Below are positions 55,191 through 64,000 of a stretch of DNA of 64,000 nucleotides, in pieces. Source of the DNA: Mixophyes australis (lineage: Eukaryota; Chordata; Amphibia; Anura; Limnodynastidae). Location of the stretch: positions 368,716,624 to 368,780,623 of the forward strand of contig JAVHZZ010000002.1 in NCBI GenBank assembly GCA_036250195.1, read 5' to 3'. A program made the position numbers and the translations under genes. The notes under the pieces are model-generated. The model was not told where the DNA came from. It ran no database searches and saw only the letters and a program-made list of their open reading frames with translations. The first letter of the stretch is position 1; each line of letters begins with the position of its first letter.

Positions 55191-58100
55191 CTAGTTCTGG
55201 AGAGGTGAAGTTAGGGTCCCTGGAGTCCTCTCCATCGTCTATGAAATCTAAAGTCTGCGCTTTTGATGTGACTATTTCCTTTGCTACCAAAACCTTTGAG
55301 TCACAGGCATTGATTGATTCCGGAGCAGCAGGAAATTTTATTTCCAAATCGTTAGTAAATCAATGGTCTCTACCAGTGATTACCTTAAAAACTCCCATTA
55401 CTGTGACGGCTATCGATGGATCACGTCTCATCAACGGTCTCATCACCCAGAGTACGTCTCCAGTAACCCTTCAGATTGGTGCTCTGCATCATGAAGAGAT
55501 ATCGTTTTTAATTCTTCCTGTTACGACAAGTCCGATTGTCCTAGGCCTTCCATGGCTTCAGTGTCACTCTCCCCAGATTGACTGGCGCACCCCTCAAGTC
55601 ACGTCTTGGGGGTCTGAATGTCACCATCATTGCCTTTCCCAAGTCATTCCTCTCAAGGTACAGCAAGCTTCCATCTCAGCTATTTCACCGGGACTCCCTC
55701 CTCAATATGCTTCATTTACCGATGTTTTTGATAAAGCTCAGTCTGAACGTCTTCCTCCTCATCGTTCTTGGGATTGTCCGATTGACCTTCTTCCTGGCAA
55801 GACTCCTCCCAGGGGCCGGGTCTATCCACTCTCGTTACCTGAAACTCAAGCTACATCTGAATATATACGGGAGAACCTCCAGCGTGGGTTTATTCGACCT
55901 TCCACCTCGCCCGCTGGAGCTGGGTTCTTCTTTGTCAAAAAGAAGGATGGATCATTACGCCCTTGTATAGATTTTCGTGGACTCAATGCCATTACTATCA
56001 AGAATCGGTATCCCATTCCGTTGATCACTGAGCTATTTGACCGCATCAAGGGAGCCCGTATTTTTACTAAGTTGGATCTTCGTGGTGCCTACAATTTAAT
56101 CAGAATCCGTTCCGGTGACGAATGGAAGACAGCGTTTAACACCAGAGACGGGCATTACGAATATCTGGTAATGCCTTTCGGGCTATGTAATGCCCCCGCT
56201 GTTTTTCAGGGCTTCATCAATGAGATTTTTCGGGACTTATTATATGTATGTGTCGTCGTCTATCTGGACGACATATTGATTTTTTCACAGGACCTGCCTT
56301 CTCACCACCAACATGTGGCAGAAGTCCTCTCCAGGCTACGGAAAAATTCATTGTTCTGTAAATTAGAAAAATGTTCATTCGAATTACCCCAGATTCCATT
56401 CTTGGGGTATATAGTTTCCGGAGTTGGCCTGAAGATGGATCCTGACAAAGTAAATGCTGTACTACATTGGCCCCAGCCAACTACTCTTCGTGCGATCCAG
56501 CGTTTTTTAGGTTTTGCCAATTACTATAGACGCTTCATTCAAGACTTTTCTTCCATTGCATCTCCTATTGTGGCCCTGACTCGAAAAGGGGCTAATCCTA
56601 AGCAATGGTCAACTGAGGCTATTCAAGCCTTTCAAACATTAAAAGAGTCCTTCTCTTCGGCTCCAATCCTTCGACAGCCTGATGTGACACTCCCCTTCTT
56701 CCTAGAAGTAGATGCCTCTAATGTGGGCTTAGGAGCTATTCTCTCCCAACGCTCGGAACAGCAAAAATTCCACCCTTGTGCCTTCTATTCTCGGGGTCTC
56801 CTACCCGCAGAGAAGAATTATACCATCGGGGACAAGGAATTACTGGCTATCAAAGCCGCATTAGAGGAATGGAGATACTTGTTGGAGGGAGCTCGCCATC
56901 CGGTGACGATCTTCACGGATCATAAGAACTTGTCATATCTCCAGTCTGCCCAATGCTTGAACCCTCGTCAAGCAAGATGGTCTCTTTTCTTTTCCCGTTT
57001 TGAATTAATAATTACCTTCAAACCAGCTGCCAAGAACAAAAAAGCTGATGCCTTATCTAGAGCCTTTGTTACGTCCTCTGATATAGAAGAGGTTTCCAAC
57101 CATACCATTCTAGACCCCAAATGTATCTCACTGGCTGCTTCATCCACCAGAACGCTACCATTTGGGAAGACCCTTGTGCCTCCTATACTAAGGAGGAAAA
57201 TCCTTTCGTGGTTCCATGCCTCTTGTTTTTCTGGACACGCCGGTGAACACAAGACTTTTGAGATCCTCTCTCGAAGTTACTGGTGGCCTTCAATGAGGAG
57301 AGACGTCAAAGAGTTCATTGCTTCCTGTGAATTATGTTCGCAATTCAAATCCTCCCGCAGAACTCCAGCAGGGTTGCTGCGACCACTACCCATTCCGTCC
57401 AAACCATGGACCCATATTAGTATGGATTTCGTTACTGACTTACCACCTAGTAAGAACCATAACACTATTTGGGTGGTAGTGGACAGATTTTCGAAGATGG
57501 CTCATTTCATCCCTCTGTCTGGTTTGCCTTCCTCGTCTATCCTGGCTGAACATTTCATTAAAGAGATCTTCCGTATCCATGGATGTCCATCTGAGATTGT
57601 GTCTGATAGAGGAGTACAATTCGTGTCCAGATTCTGGCGAGCCCTTTGTAAAACCTTGGGCATACGATTGGCACTCTCATCTTCTTACCATCCGCAATCC
57701 AATGGACAAACCGAACGTGTCAATCAAGATCTTGAGACTTTTATAAGGATATTTTCATCAGCCAATCAAGACAACTGGGTGGAGTTACTCCCTTGGGCTG
57801 AGTTCGCCCATAACAACATGTACCATGAGTCATCATCCAAAACTCCATTTTTTGTGGTCTACGGTCACCATCCGTCTTTTCCGGAATTTCCTGCCCTCCC
57901 GCCCACCCTAGTTCCTGCGGTGGAAACTGTTTGTCAGACCTTTAAAAATATCTGGTCTCAGGTCAGAACCTGTTTAAGGAAGACATCTGTCAAATATAAA
58001 TCTTTCGCTGATAAGAAGAGGCGGGCTATTCCACCACTAAAAATTGGAGATCGTGTCTGGTTATCCACAAAAAATATTCGTTTGAAGGTTCCATCCATGA

Positions 58101-58567
58101 AATTCGCCCCTCGTTTTATTGGTCCATATAGGATCATTCAAGTTATCAATCCAGTATGTGTGAAACTCCTTCTTCCTAAGAATCTTCGGATTTCTAATGC
58201 CTTCCATGTATCCTTGCTCAAACCTCTTATTATCAACCGTTTCTCAACTCCTCCCTCAGCTCCCCAGCCAGTTCAAGTCCATCAGGAGGAGGATTTCGAG
58301 ATTACCGAGGTACTAGACGCAAAAATTTCGCGAGGAGTCCTCCACTTCCTCGTTCATTGGAAGGGCTTTGGTCCTGAGGAGCGCTCTTGGATCAAAGCTG
58401 AAGATCTTAATGCTCCTGCCCTTTTGAAGAAGTTTTACTCCAAAAATCCGGACAAGCCCGGTTCCAGGCGTTCTGTGCCCACCTTTAAAAGGGGGGGTAC
58501 TGTCACTCACCGGACCGTGAGTGCCTCTTCCCGGACATTTGGGAGCCGTGGCCGTCCACCATCCTGA
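55166..58567 (+). CDS. pol: Chromovirus Pol polyprotein with chromodomain
   Basis: The frame is open from 55166, overlapping gag by 25 bp. There is no ATG until ~55241, so entry by -1 frameshift is likely. Numbering from the codon at 55205: aspartic protease DSGAAGNF with D38; RT with PCIDFRGLNAIT and YLDD at 353-356; RNase H with EVDASN and FTDHKNL (~500-580); integrase HHCC finger (HASCFSGHAGEHK...CELC); catalytic D741, D801 and E837 with DD35E spacing; and a chromodomain at ~1029-1084 (FLVHWKGFGPEERSW). All key residues are present and no stop interrupts. The frame runs 22 codons into the 3' LTR before its stop. It would process Gag-Pol, make cDNA and integrate it in the nucleus, with the chromodomain guiding site choice. 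Confidence 0.95.
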   Translation, partial: EIGKCQALTSSGEVKLGSLESSPSSMKSKVCAFDVTISFATKTFESQALIDSGAAGNFISKSLVNQWSLPVITLKTPITVTAIDGSRLINGLITQSTSPVTLQIGALHHEEISFLILPVTTSPIVLGLPWLQCHSPQIDWRTPQVTSWGSECHHHCLSQVIPLKVQQASISAISPGLPPQYASFTDVFDKAQSERLPPHRSWDCPIDLLPGKTPPRGRVYPLSLPETQATSEYIRENLQRGFIRPSTSPAGAGFFFVKKKDGSLRPCIDFRGLNAITIKNRYPIPLITELFDRIKGARIFTKLDLRGAYNLIRIRSGDEWKTAFNTRDGHYEYLVMPFGLCNAPAVFQGFINEIFRDLLYVCVVVYLDDILIFSQDLPSHHQHVAEVLSRLRKNSLFCKLEKCSFELPQIPFLGYIVSGVGLKMDPDKVNAVLHWPQPTTLRAIQRFLGFANYYRRFIQDFSSIASPIVALTRKGANPKQWSTEAIQAFQTLKESFSSAPILRQPDVTLPFFLEVDASNVGLGAILSQRSEQQKFHPCAFYSRGLLPAEKNYTIGDKELLAIKAALEEWRYLLEGARHPVTIFTDHKNLSYLQSAQCLNPRQARWSLFFSRFELIITFKPAAKNKKADALSRAFVTSSDIEEVSNHTILDPKCISLAASSTRTLPFGKTLVPPILRRKILSWFHASCFSGHAGEHKTFEILSRSYWWPSMRRDVKEFIASCELCSQFKSSRRTPAGLLRPLPIPSKPWTHISMDFVTDLPPSKNHNTIWVVVDRFSKMAHFIPLSGLPSSSILAEHFIKEIFRIHGCPSEIVSDRGVQFVSRFWRALCKTLGIRLALSSSYHPQSNGQTERVNQDLETFIRIFSSANQDNWVELLPWAEFAHNNMYHESSSKTPFFVVYGHHPSFPEFPALPPTLVPAVETVCQTFKNIWSQVRTCLRKTSVKYKSFADKKRRAIPPLKIGDRVWLSTKNIRLKVPSMKFAPRFIGPYRIIQVINPVCVKLLLPKNLRISNAFHVSLLKPLIINRFSTPPSAPQPVQVHQEEDFEITEVLDAKISRGVLHFLVHWKGFGPEERSWIKAEDLNAPALLKKFYSKNPDKPGSRRSVPTFKRGGTVTHRTVSASSRTFGSRGRPPS
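55172..55233 (+). promoter_or_regulatory. -1 ribosomal frameshift site with H-type pseudoknot
   Basis: The heptamer G GGA AAT (55172-55178) is in register with gag codons. After a 6-nt spacer come stem 1 CCCTAAC (55185-55191) with GTTAGGG (55210-55216), and stem 2 GGAGAGG (55199-55205) with CCTCTCC (55227-55233). Both stems are perfect 7 bp. The loops are 7, 4 and 10 nt. A -1 shift moves from the gag frame to the pol frame, which is open from 55166. The gag stop lies inside stem 1. Confidence 0.8.
58487..58497 (+). promoter_or_regulatory. Polypurine tract
   Basis: AAAAGGGGGGG, then TAC, then the 3' LTR. It primes plus-strand DNA synthesis and is still within the pol frame. Confidence 0.85.
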
Positions 58568-60588
58568 GGGTCTGCGCATGCGCAGCCCTTTTCTATACTT
58601 CAGTGTATACCCCTTTAACTCAATTGGCAGATCAGGCAACACTCCCTATATTAAGCACCTGTGGTCAACACCACGTTGCCTGATCTTGGAGTCTCATTCC
58701 CCATGAGTCTCTGAAGGTGTTCCTGTATTCCTCGTGTATTCAGCGCTGCTGATTCCTGTGGTTTCCAAACCACTTCTATCCCTGTGGTTTCCAAACCACT
58801 TCTACTACTGTGGTTTCCATACCACTTCTACCATCAACTGTATCATCGTGACTGTTTGCTGATTCCTATCCGCTGCCTCCGTGCACTACAGTCTTCTAAA
58901 CCACTTCAACGTTATTTTATATCAATGTGACTGTTTGCTCATTGCTATCCGCTGCCTCCGTGCACTCCAGCTTTTACTTCACTCACCTGCTTCTCATCAA
59001 GTCTGTTTGCTGATTCCTATCCGCTGCCTCCGTGCACTACAGTCTCCTGCTTGCAGCTCGCCTGTGTTCATCATCGTGACTGCCAGCTGATTCCTATCCG
59101 CTGCCTCCGTGCACTACAGTCTCCTGCTTGTAACTCGCCTGTGTTCATCATCGTGACTGCCAGCTGATTCCTATCCGCTGCCTCCGTGCACTACAGTCTC
59201 CTGCTTGTAACTCGCCTGTGTTCATCATCGTGACTGCCAGCTGATTACTATCCACTGCCTCCGTGCACTACAGTCTCCTGCTTGCAACTCGCCTGTGTTC
59301 ATCATCGTGGCTGCCAGCTGATTCCTATCCGCTGCCCTGTGCACTGCAGACTTACCTCATCTCTGCTGTATCTTCCTCGAGACTGCCGCTTGCATTACTA
59401 TCTGCTACACTTCGTGATCAACAGCTCCTGGCCTGCGCGGCACTCCTGTGTCCCATCGCTGTTGGTTCCTGTGGTTGCTACTGGTTACCTCCGTGTGCCG
59501 CTGAGTCCTGCTGCTGTGGTCAGCGCTATCGTCCATCTCCTGCTGATCCGCTCTCCACGCCTTCACGTGTTCCACTGGTCTCTACCCTCCTGTCAGCATT
59601 GGATTTGTATCTCATCTACTACCCTCTGCTGGATCATCTCCATTCTCCTGGGTCCCTTCTGAGTCCAGTTCCACGTGTTGCTGACTCCTGTGGATTCGTG
59701 TCCCTGTTGGTCTACTCACCTGTGCTCTGCACCTGCTAGACCGCTGCCTCACCTATCCAGGGACTTCCTATCCAGTCGGCCTCCAGCCGCTCAGGTACCG
59801 CTGCATTCCCATCTGACTGCTTCTGCTGAACCACGGTATGCATACTTCTCATTGACTGTGCTGTGTATTGCATATCTTGCTGGACTGTGTTTGGTTCTCT
59901 CTGGAGTCTGCTATCCGCTGAGTCTATTGCTATCATTGACTGTGTTATCGTTGTGCTGGACTACTTCAAGAGACTTTCTAGATTGCAGACCTGCTCAGTC
60001 ATTTATATATATATATATATCTATATTGTGCATATTACTGTGGATCGTGTATAAGGTGCCTGTGTATATCCTGTGTTGCAGTCTTCCCTTGTGCACCTCC
60101 TCACATATATATTCAGTGGTACAACTTGCTGATGTCAGACCACTGATCCCTGTTTCCGGTATCACCTGTTCCATTATCCTCTCACATAGCAGTGGTACAA
60201 CTTGCTACCGCAGACCACTGACTACCCGGATACCTCCACTTGGATTCCATTCCTTCACTCAGACAGCGGTACAACTTGCTACCCGCAGACCGCTGACTCT
60301 CATCACCTCCTTGTTTCTGTTGGACATTCCTCCTCACTATAGCAGTGGTACAACTTGCTATCGCAGACCACTGACTACCTTCACGTGCCCTTGTCCATAC
60401 AGTTCCTTGTGTATTATTACCTCATTATTACCAGTGTTGCTAGTCATAGACTTTCCTGAGCATCTCATTGGCCATCATTTCATGTTCCGTGATCACCCAG
60501 CTACCAGAGTACCCTATTACCATCTACATTGCTCTGGTAAGCCTACCATCTGGTGATCCCTGGGTAAAGACTCCTAGTGCCCGTGACA
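58501..60588 (+). repeat. 3' LTR of the chromovirus
   Basis: 2,088 bp, the same length as the 5' LTR. I saw two differences: GCCGTGGCCG here for GCCGTAGCCG, and ACCTCCACTT for ACCTCTACTT. It is followed by the duplicated target GTATG. Confidence 0.95.
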
Positions 60589-60593
60589 GTATG

Positions 60594-61360
60594 TTGGCCT
60601 TGTCGATCAAGTACTTAATTCGCTTCACAATGATCCTCGAGTTATTAAGATCTTGAACTCGGATCAGTACGTTTTGGCCACTGTGCTTGATCCAAGGTTT
60701 AAAACCTACATTGAGTCTTTACTTGTAAATGAGCGAGATGTGAACTTTTGCAAGGAGCTATTGCTCAGCAAGTTGGCCGCTGAACTGGGCCTCGGCTTGA
60801 CGACGTGTCCTCCTTCACTTTCTCAAGCTGTTGCTCGTAAAAAATTAAATTTCCAAAAAAGAAGCAGGGAAGACACAGGGGGCAGACCAGAACAATTTAA
60901 CATCTGGGCTGGTTTGAAGGATTTTTCAAAAAAATGTGTCACTTTGCCCATAACTCCATCCAATATGAGTATAAACATGCAAAGGATGGTGGAGGATTAC
61001 TTTCAAGAGGTAGTTGATATGGAAATGTCAGACAGTCCCTTTCCTTACTGGGAAGAAAAGCAGGCCATTTGGAAACCCATGTACAAACTTGCTTTGCAAT
61101 ACCTAAGCTGCCCACCCTCCAGTGTGTACTCTGAACGAGTGTTCAGCACAGCAGGGAACTTAGTCAGTGATCGCCGTAGAAGGTTACTTCCCAAAAATGT
61201 GGAGAAAATGATGTTTATAAAAATGAACTACATCTTCCACGAGGAAGGCCTTCACCATCCAAGACATCCAAGCACTGACTGTTCTCTAATGGCGGATTCA
61301 AGCGGCGATGAATTGATAGTCTGTGATGATGACGTACACACTGATGAGGGTGAGGATTAA
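60594..61360 (+). pseudogene. hAT transposase, 3' part, after the chromovirus
   Basis: The first codons after the target duplication continue the interrupted transposase in the same register. Counting one copy of the duplication, the two parts make 998 codons including the stop. Recognisable parts are VLATVLDPRFKTY, the acidic WEEKQAIWKPMYKLALQYL, and the C-terminal hAT dimerisation domain with CPPSSVYSERVFSTAGNLVS (Glu of SERVFS at about residue 923, the third catalytic residue), then an acidic tail ending before TAA. No lesion other than the insertion is visible. Confidence 0.9.
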
Positions 61361-61514
61361 GCTGAAGATGATGCCGATAACATCTTTTTAAAACTTTCTA
61401 TGTAAGTGTAGGGTGCAATCTACCCCCAAAGAGGAAAGGGACTTGTGGCATTTCCATATCACATACCATCTTGAAAGGCTGCTGTTAGGGCAATTTATCC
61501 TTAAGGGTAGGGTG

Positions 61515-61850
61515 TCATAGACAGAGTGACCCTAAACTGGCTTTGTCCATTTTTCATAATATTGTACAGTCTATAATGGCTGAATTTTTGGGTATTTTAT
61601 ACAAGTGGAGGGGGGCCTAGAGAGACAGAGTGACCCCAAACTGTCTTTCTCCATGTCAATTAATATTGTACAGTCTATAATGGCTGAATTTTTTAGTATT
61701 TTATACAAGTGGAGGGGGGCCTTGAGAGACAGAAACCAAACTGGCTTTCTCCATGTCAATTAATATTGTACAGTCTATAATGGCTGAATTTTTTGTTTTT
61801 TTAAAAAAGTGGAGGGGGGCCTATAGAGACAGAAAGCAAACTGTCTTTTT
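61515..61850 (+). repeat. 3' subterminal repeats of ~90-95 bp (copy C)
   Basis: Four diverged units share ATATTGTACAGTCTATAATG, GGCTGAATTTTT, TATTTTATACAAGTGGAGGG and AGAGACAGA. They are the same repeats as in copies A and B, without the cassette fused to the coding part. Confidence 0.85.
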
Positions 61851-62261
61851 CCATTTCTTTACATATTTAACTATAAGTGTAGGGTGTAATATACATTCAA
61901 AGACGATGGCTGCATTGCCAATATGCATAGATGGAGAGGAAGACAATCTGTTTTGTGTGTAGAATAAATGAAGGCCTACCAACGAAGAATTAAACAGTTT
62001 TTTTGGATGATTTATTACCTCAACAATTAGATTACTTATCTCTAAAACAGTTGGAGCACTAAATTGGGTTATTTTAGGCACAAAAACATGTATTTTCCAA
62101 CAAAATAGCAAAACAAAACCAAACAAAACCAAAACCAAAACCAAAACACGCAATGGCGGTTTTGCAAAACCAAAACCAAAACCAAAACACGACGGTAATC
62201 CAGATCCAAAACCGAATCCAAAACCAAAACACGGGGGTCAGTGACCATCTCTACTAATAAC

Positions 62262-64000
62262 TAGTTATTGTAGTGCACTGTAGCTAATAACTCTATCCAT
62301 CATCTACCTGCTGAAGGTCTAGCATTGACATCAGTTATTTATTAATTCCAGGTTACTACCAATAAAGATTCACAACATTGCTTTCCGGGGAAAATGTGTC
62401 ACGTTGTGATTGCAGAATTATAACACCTTTCTATGTTTATATTACTATAAATGTTATATATTCATGCAAATATAATCAGCTTCTGAATGTTTGTTCTTCT
62501 TGGTATCTATCATGTACCAATCAATGCTTCATATACAGTAGAGAGAAAACATTTTCAATGTGTGTGCTCATCTGTTTTTTAATTAACTAAAATTGCCACT
62601 GTCTAATGATGTGAATACTTCAGCTGATTTTTCTTGCAGCCAGGGCAGAGAGCAGAAGAATGATTGCAGACGGGTGTGTCTAAATTACTGACTAAAGGGG
62701 ATGAAAGAAAAGGAAATAAAATTGGGAGGAAGGCGTGGAATTGGGAGGTAGACAAGGAGGGATTAAAAGAACAGAGCTTTCAGAAGGGAAGGGCAGAGAA
62801 CACAGACTTAATTCATTGGCATGCTGTGTGCACTTTATTACAAATTACTTTATACATAGTATTTAATAAACCTCACTAGTTGTTATAGTAGTATACTTTA
62901 CTATAGCTTCTATCATTCACAGCCACAATCAACAGCCATTTTGTTGGAGTATATACAGTACATCATGGGTGACAAGTTCTATGGCCAGTGTGTTTTTCAC
63001 CTACAATAGGGTTTTGCCCTATATATCAGGGAGTCACTGCTGATGGTAGATTTTTCTACTACCCCTGAGGTGACGGAGATTGGACCTCAATCTGTACTTT
63101 CAATGGGTAGCATTTTGTACCTCCCAGTACCACTTTTTTGGGGAATTTGACCAGTGCAATAAAGTTTTTCAAACACATAAAAGTAACATGTAATAAAAGT
63201 TGTACTGATTTTCCTCTCCTCTCATGATCATGACACAAATGAGGCAAAGGTGAGCAGTATTTCAGGAAAAGAAAACTAAATTCATGTAGACGATTGTGCT
63301 AAAGTGGTAGTTGGTTTGAAGTGATGTTTTTACTCTTTCCACCTTGCATGTTTTCAAGTGGATCGTAAACCCGTAAAACTAGGCGCAGATTGATTTTTCA
63401 GGGCAGTACCCTGGCATGGGAAGTGGCTGTGCACCTTAAAATGCCCTTGAGGGACAAATAGGCGCATGTGCACAAATAAAGAAACAGTCTGGGTTTGCAT
63501 TTATTTGTGGTTCACAAACGTAGAGACTTAGAATATCAGATCATAAATTATAGAGTTATATAAGTACATGATGTCAGAAAGCAGCGCTGTTTTGACTACT
63601 GTTGCTCACCTGCATAAGCCAATCTATCTCGCAGTGATTGCGTCTATGAAAGTTAGCCACTGCTCTGTGCATGTATGAAGGAGAGAACAGGGGTGATTAG
63701 AACATTTATTAACAAAATGAAAATTGCAAATGTGTAATAAGTCATAGCAACCAATCAACAATTTGCTTTTCTCAATCTTTTGAAAATGCTGATTTTTTGC
63801 TATCCTTCTGTGAGTTACTGCTCATTTTGCACTTTGTTACTAAGTAACCATCATTAAGGACTGCAAAGGTCATTTATTAACTGCAAAATATATGGACATG
63901 TAGCACATTTGTTTTATGCAAATGCACATAGTCAGACACTGTGCTCATACCTATATACACATACACAATGCGCCTGCCGGTAAAATGAAAAAGTTGCTTC
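62262..64000. other. Unassigned right-hand stretch
   Basis: No supported gene or repeat. Just right of copy C, TAGTGCACTGTAGCTAATAAC repeats the left flank (48435-48454) with one change, so the target lay in a small pre-existing duplication. Confidence 0.45.

Larger units (their letters stand above)
52157..60588 (+). mobile_element. Young complete Ty3/gypsy chromovirus (Tf1/sushi-like)
   Basis: An 8,432-bp LTR retrotransposon with 2,088-bp LTRs, a primer site, gag, pol with chromodomain, and a polypurine tract. The 5-bp target duplication GTATG is at 52152-52156 and 60589-60593. I found two differences between the LTRs (near 52209 and 53892 in the first copy), so it inserted recently. No env is present. 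The domain order PR-RT-RH-IN-chromodomain defines chromoviruses. The lack of a tRNA-type primer site and the -1 frameshift resemble the vertebrate Tf1/sushi group. It sits inside the hAT transposase gene in the same direction. Confidence 0.95.
48455..62253 (+). mobile_element. hAT copy C, full-length Ac-type element split by a chromovirus
   Basis: Termini are TAGAGATGGGCGG (48455) and GTGACCATCTCTA (62253). The 8-bp duplication CTAATAAC lies at 48447-48454 and 62254-62261. Without the nested 8,432-bp retrotransposon and its 5-bp duplication the element would be 5,362 bp. It has a palindromic 5' end, an 11-unit 100-bp array, one transposase gene of ~997 codons, and ~95-bp 3' repeats. The BED-type transposase and the nTnnnnAn duplication place it in the Ac family of hAT. 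It is the only copy here with a complete set of domains and could have mobilised A and B before the insertion. Confidence 0.95.

Noticed and set aside
54258..58567. A possible envelope gene, which would make the element retrovirus-like
   Set aside because: There is no frame between the chromodomain and the polypurine tract. Pol runs directly into the 3' LTR.

Overview
The window is eukaryotic, almost certainly from a large, transposon-rich vertebrate genome, and most likely a frog or another amphibian. I infer this from its repeat content: Ac-type hAT transposons with 8-bp target duplications, a Tx1/L1-type LINE, an L2-type LINE and a tRNA-derived SINE with a shared 3' tail, a chromodomain Ty3/gypsy element (chromovirus), a Gmr1-like Ty3/gypsy relic, a Tc1-like relic and several palindromic MITEs. 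I found no convincing host exon, host RNA gene or CpG-island promoter. Every coding region I can support belongs to a mobile element.

Layout. 1-1.5 kb: long-armed foldback element with a small palindromic MITE inside it. 1.8-5.1 kb: decayed minus-strand Ty3/gypsy chromovirus, interrupted by an LTR fragment of another gypsy family. 7.5-8.3 kb: Tc1-like transposase relic, followed by microsatellites. 9.7-12.4 kb: hAT copy A (minus). 13.0-17.1 kb: gypsy protease scrap and a 5'-truncated minus-strand LINE. 17.5-21.0 kb: hAT copy B (plus), carrying a MITE. 21.9-28.5 kb: older hAT relics, one split by an L2-type LINE end, then the nonautonomous hAT copy E. 28.9-34.0 kb: MITEs, a SINE and the truncated hAT copy F. 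35.1-39.7 kb: hAT copy D, from a related family with its own tandem arrays. 40.4-42.6 kb: Gmr1-like relic. 46.9-47.6 kb: solo LTR. 48.5-62.3 kb: full-length hAT copy C, whose transposase gene is split by a young 8.4-kb chromovirus.

The two best-preserved elements are nested. hAT copy C (TSD CTAATAAC) has a transposase of about 997 codons with a BED finger, the D-D-E residues and the C-terminal hAT domain all visible. Its reading frame matches up on the two sides of the insertion. The inserted chromovirus (52157-60588, TSD GTATG) has 2,088-bp LTRs that differ at only two positions I could find, an open gag and an open pol with chromodomain. Three control devices can be read in its sequence: a self-priming type primer site complementary to the predicted RNA 5' end; a -1 frameshift heptamer G GGA AAT followed after 6 nt by an H-type pseudoknot with two 7-bp stems; and LTR hairpin repeats that show a compensatory base change.

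The hAT family is the second theme. Copies A, B and C carry a 100-bp tandem array of 10, 13 and 11 units directly upstream of the transposase start. A, B and the distant copy D share a nearly identical ~153-bp cassette at the same coding junction, so all three end in the same short C-terminal tail. All five hAT copies with visible ends (A-E) have 8-bp duplications fitting nTnnnnAn, the pattern of the Ac family.
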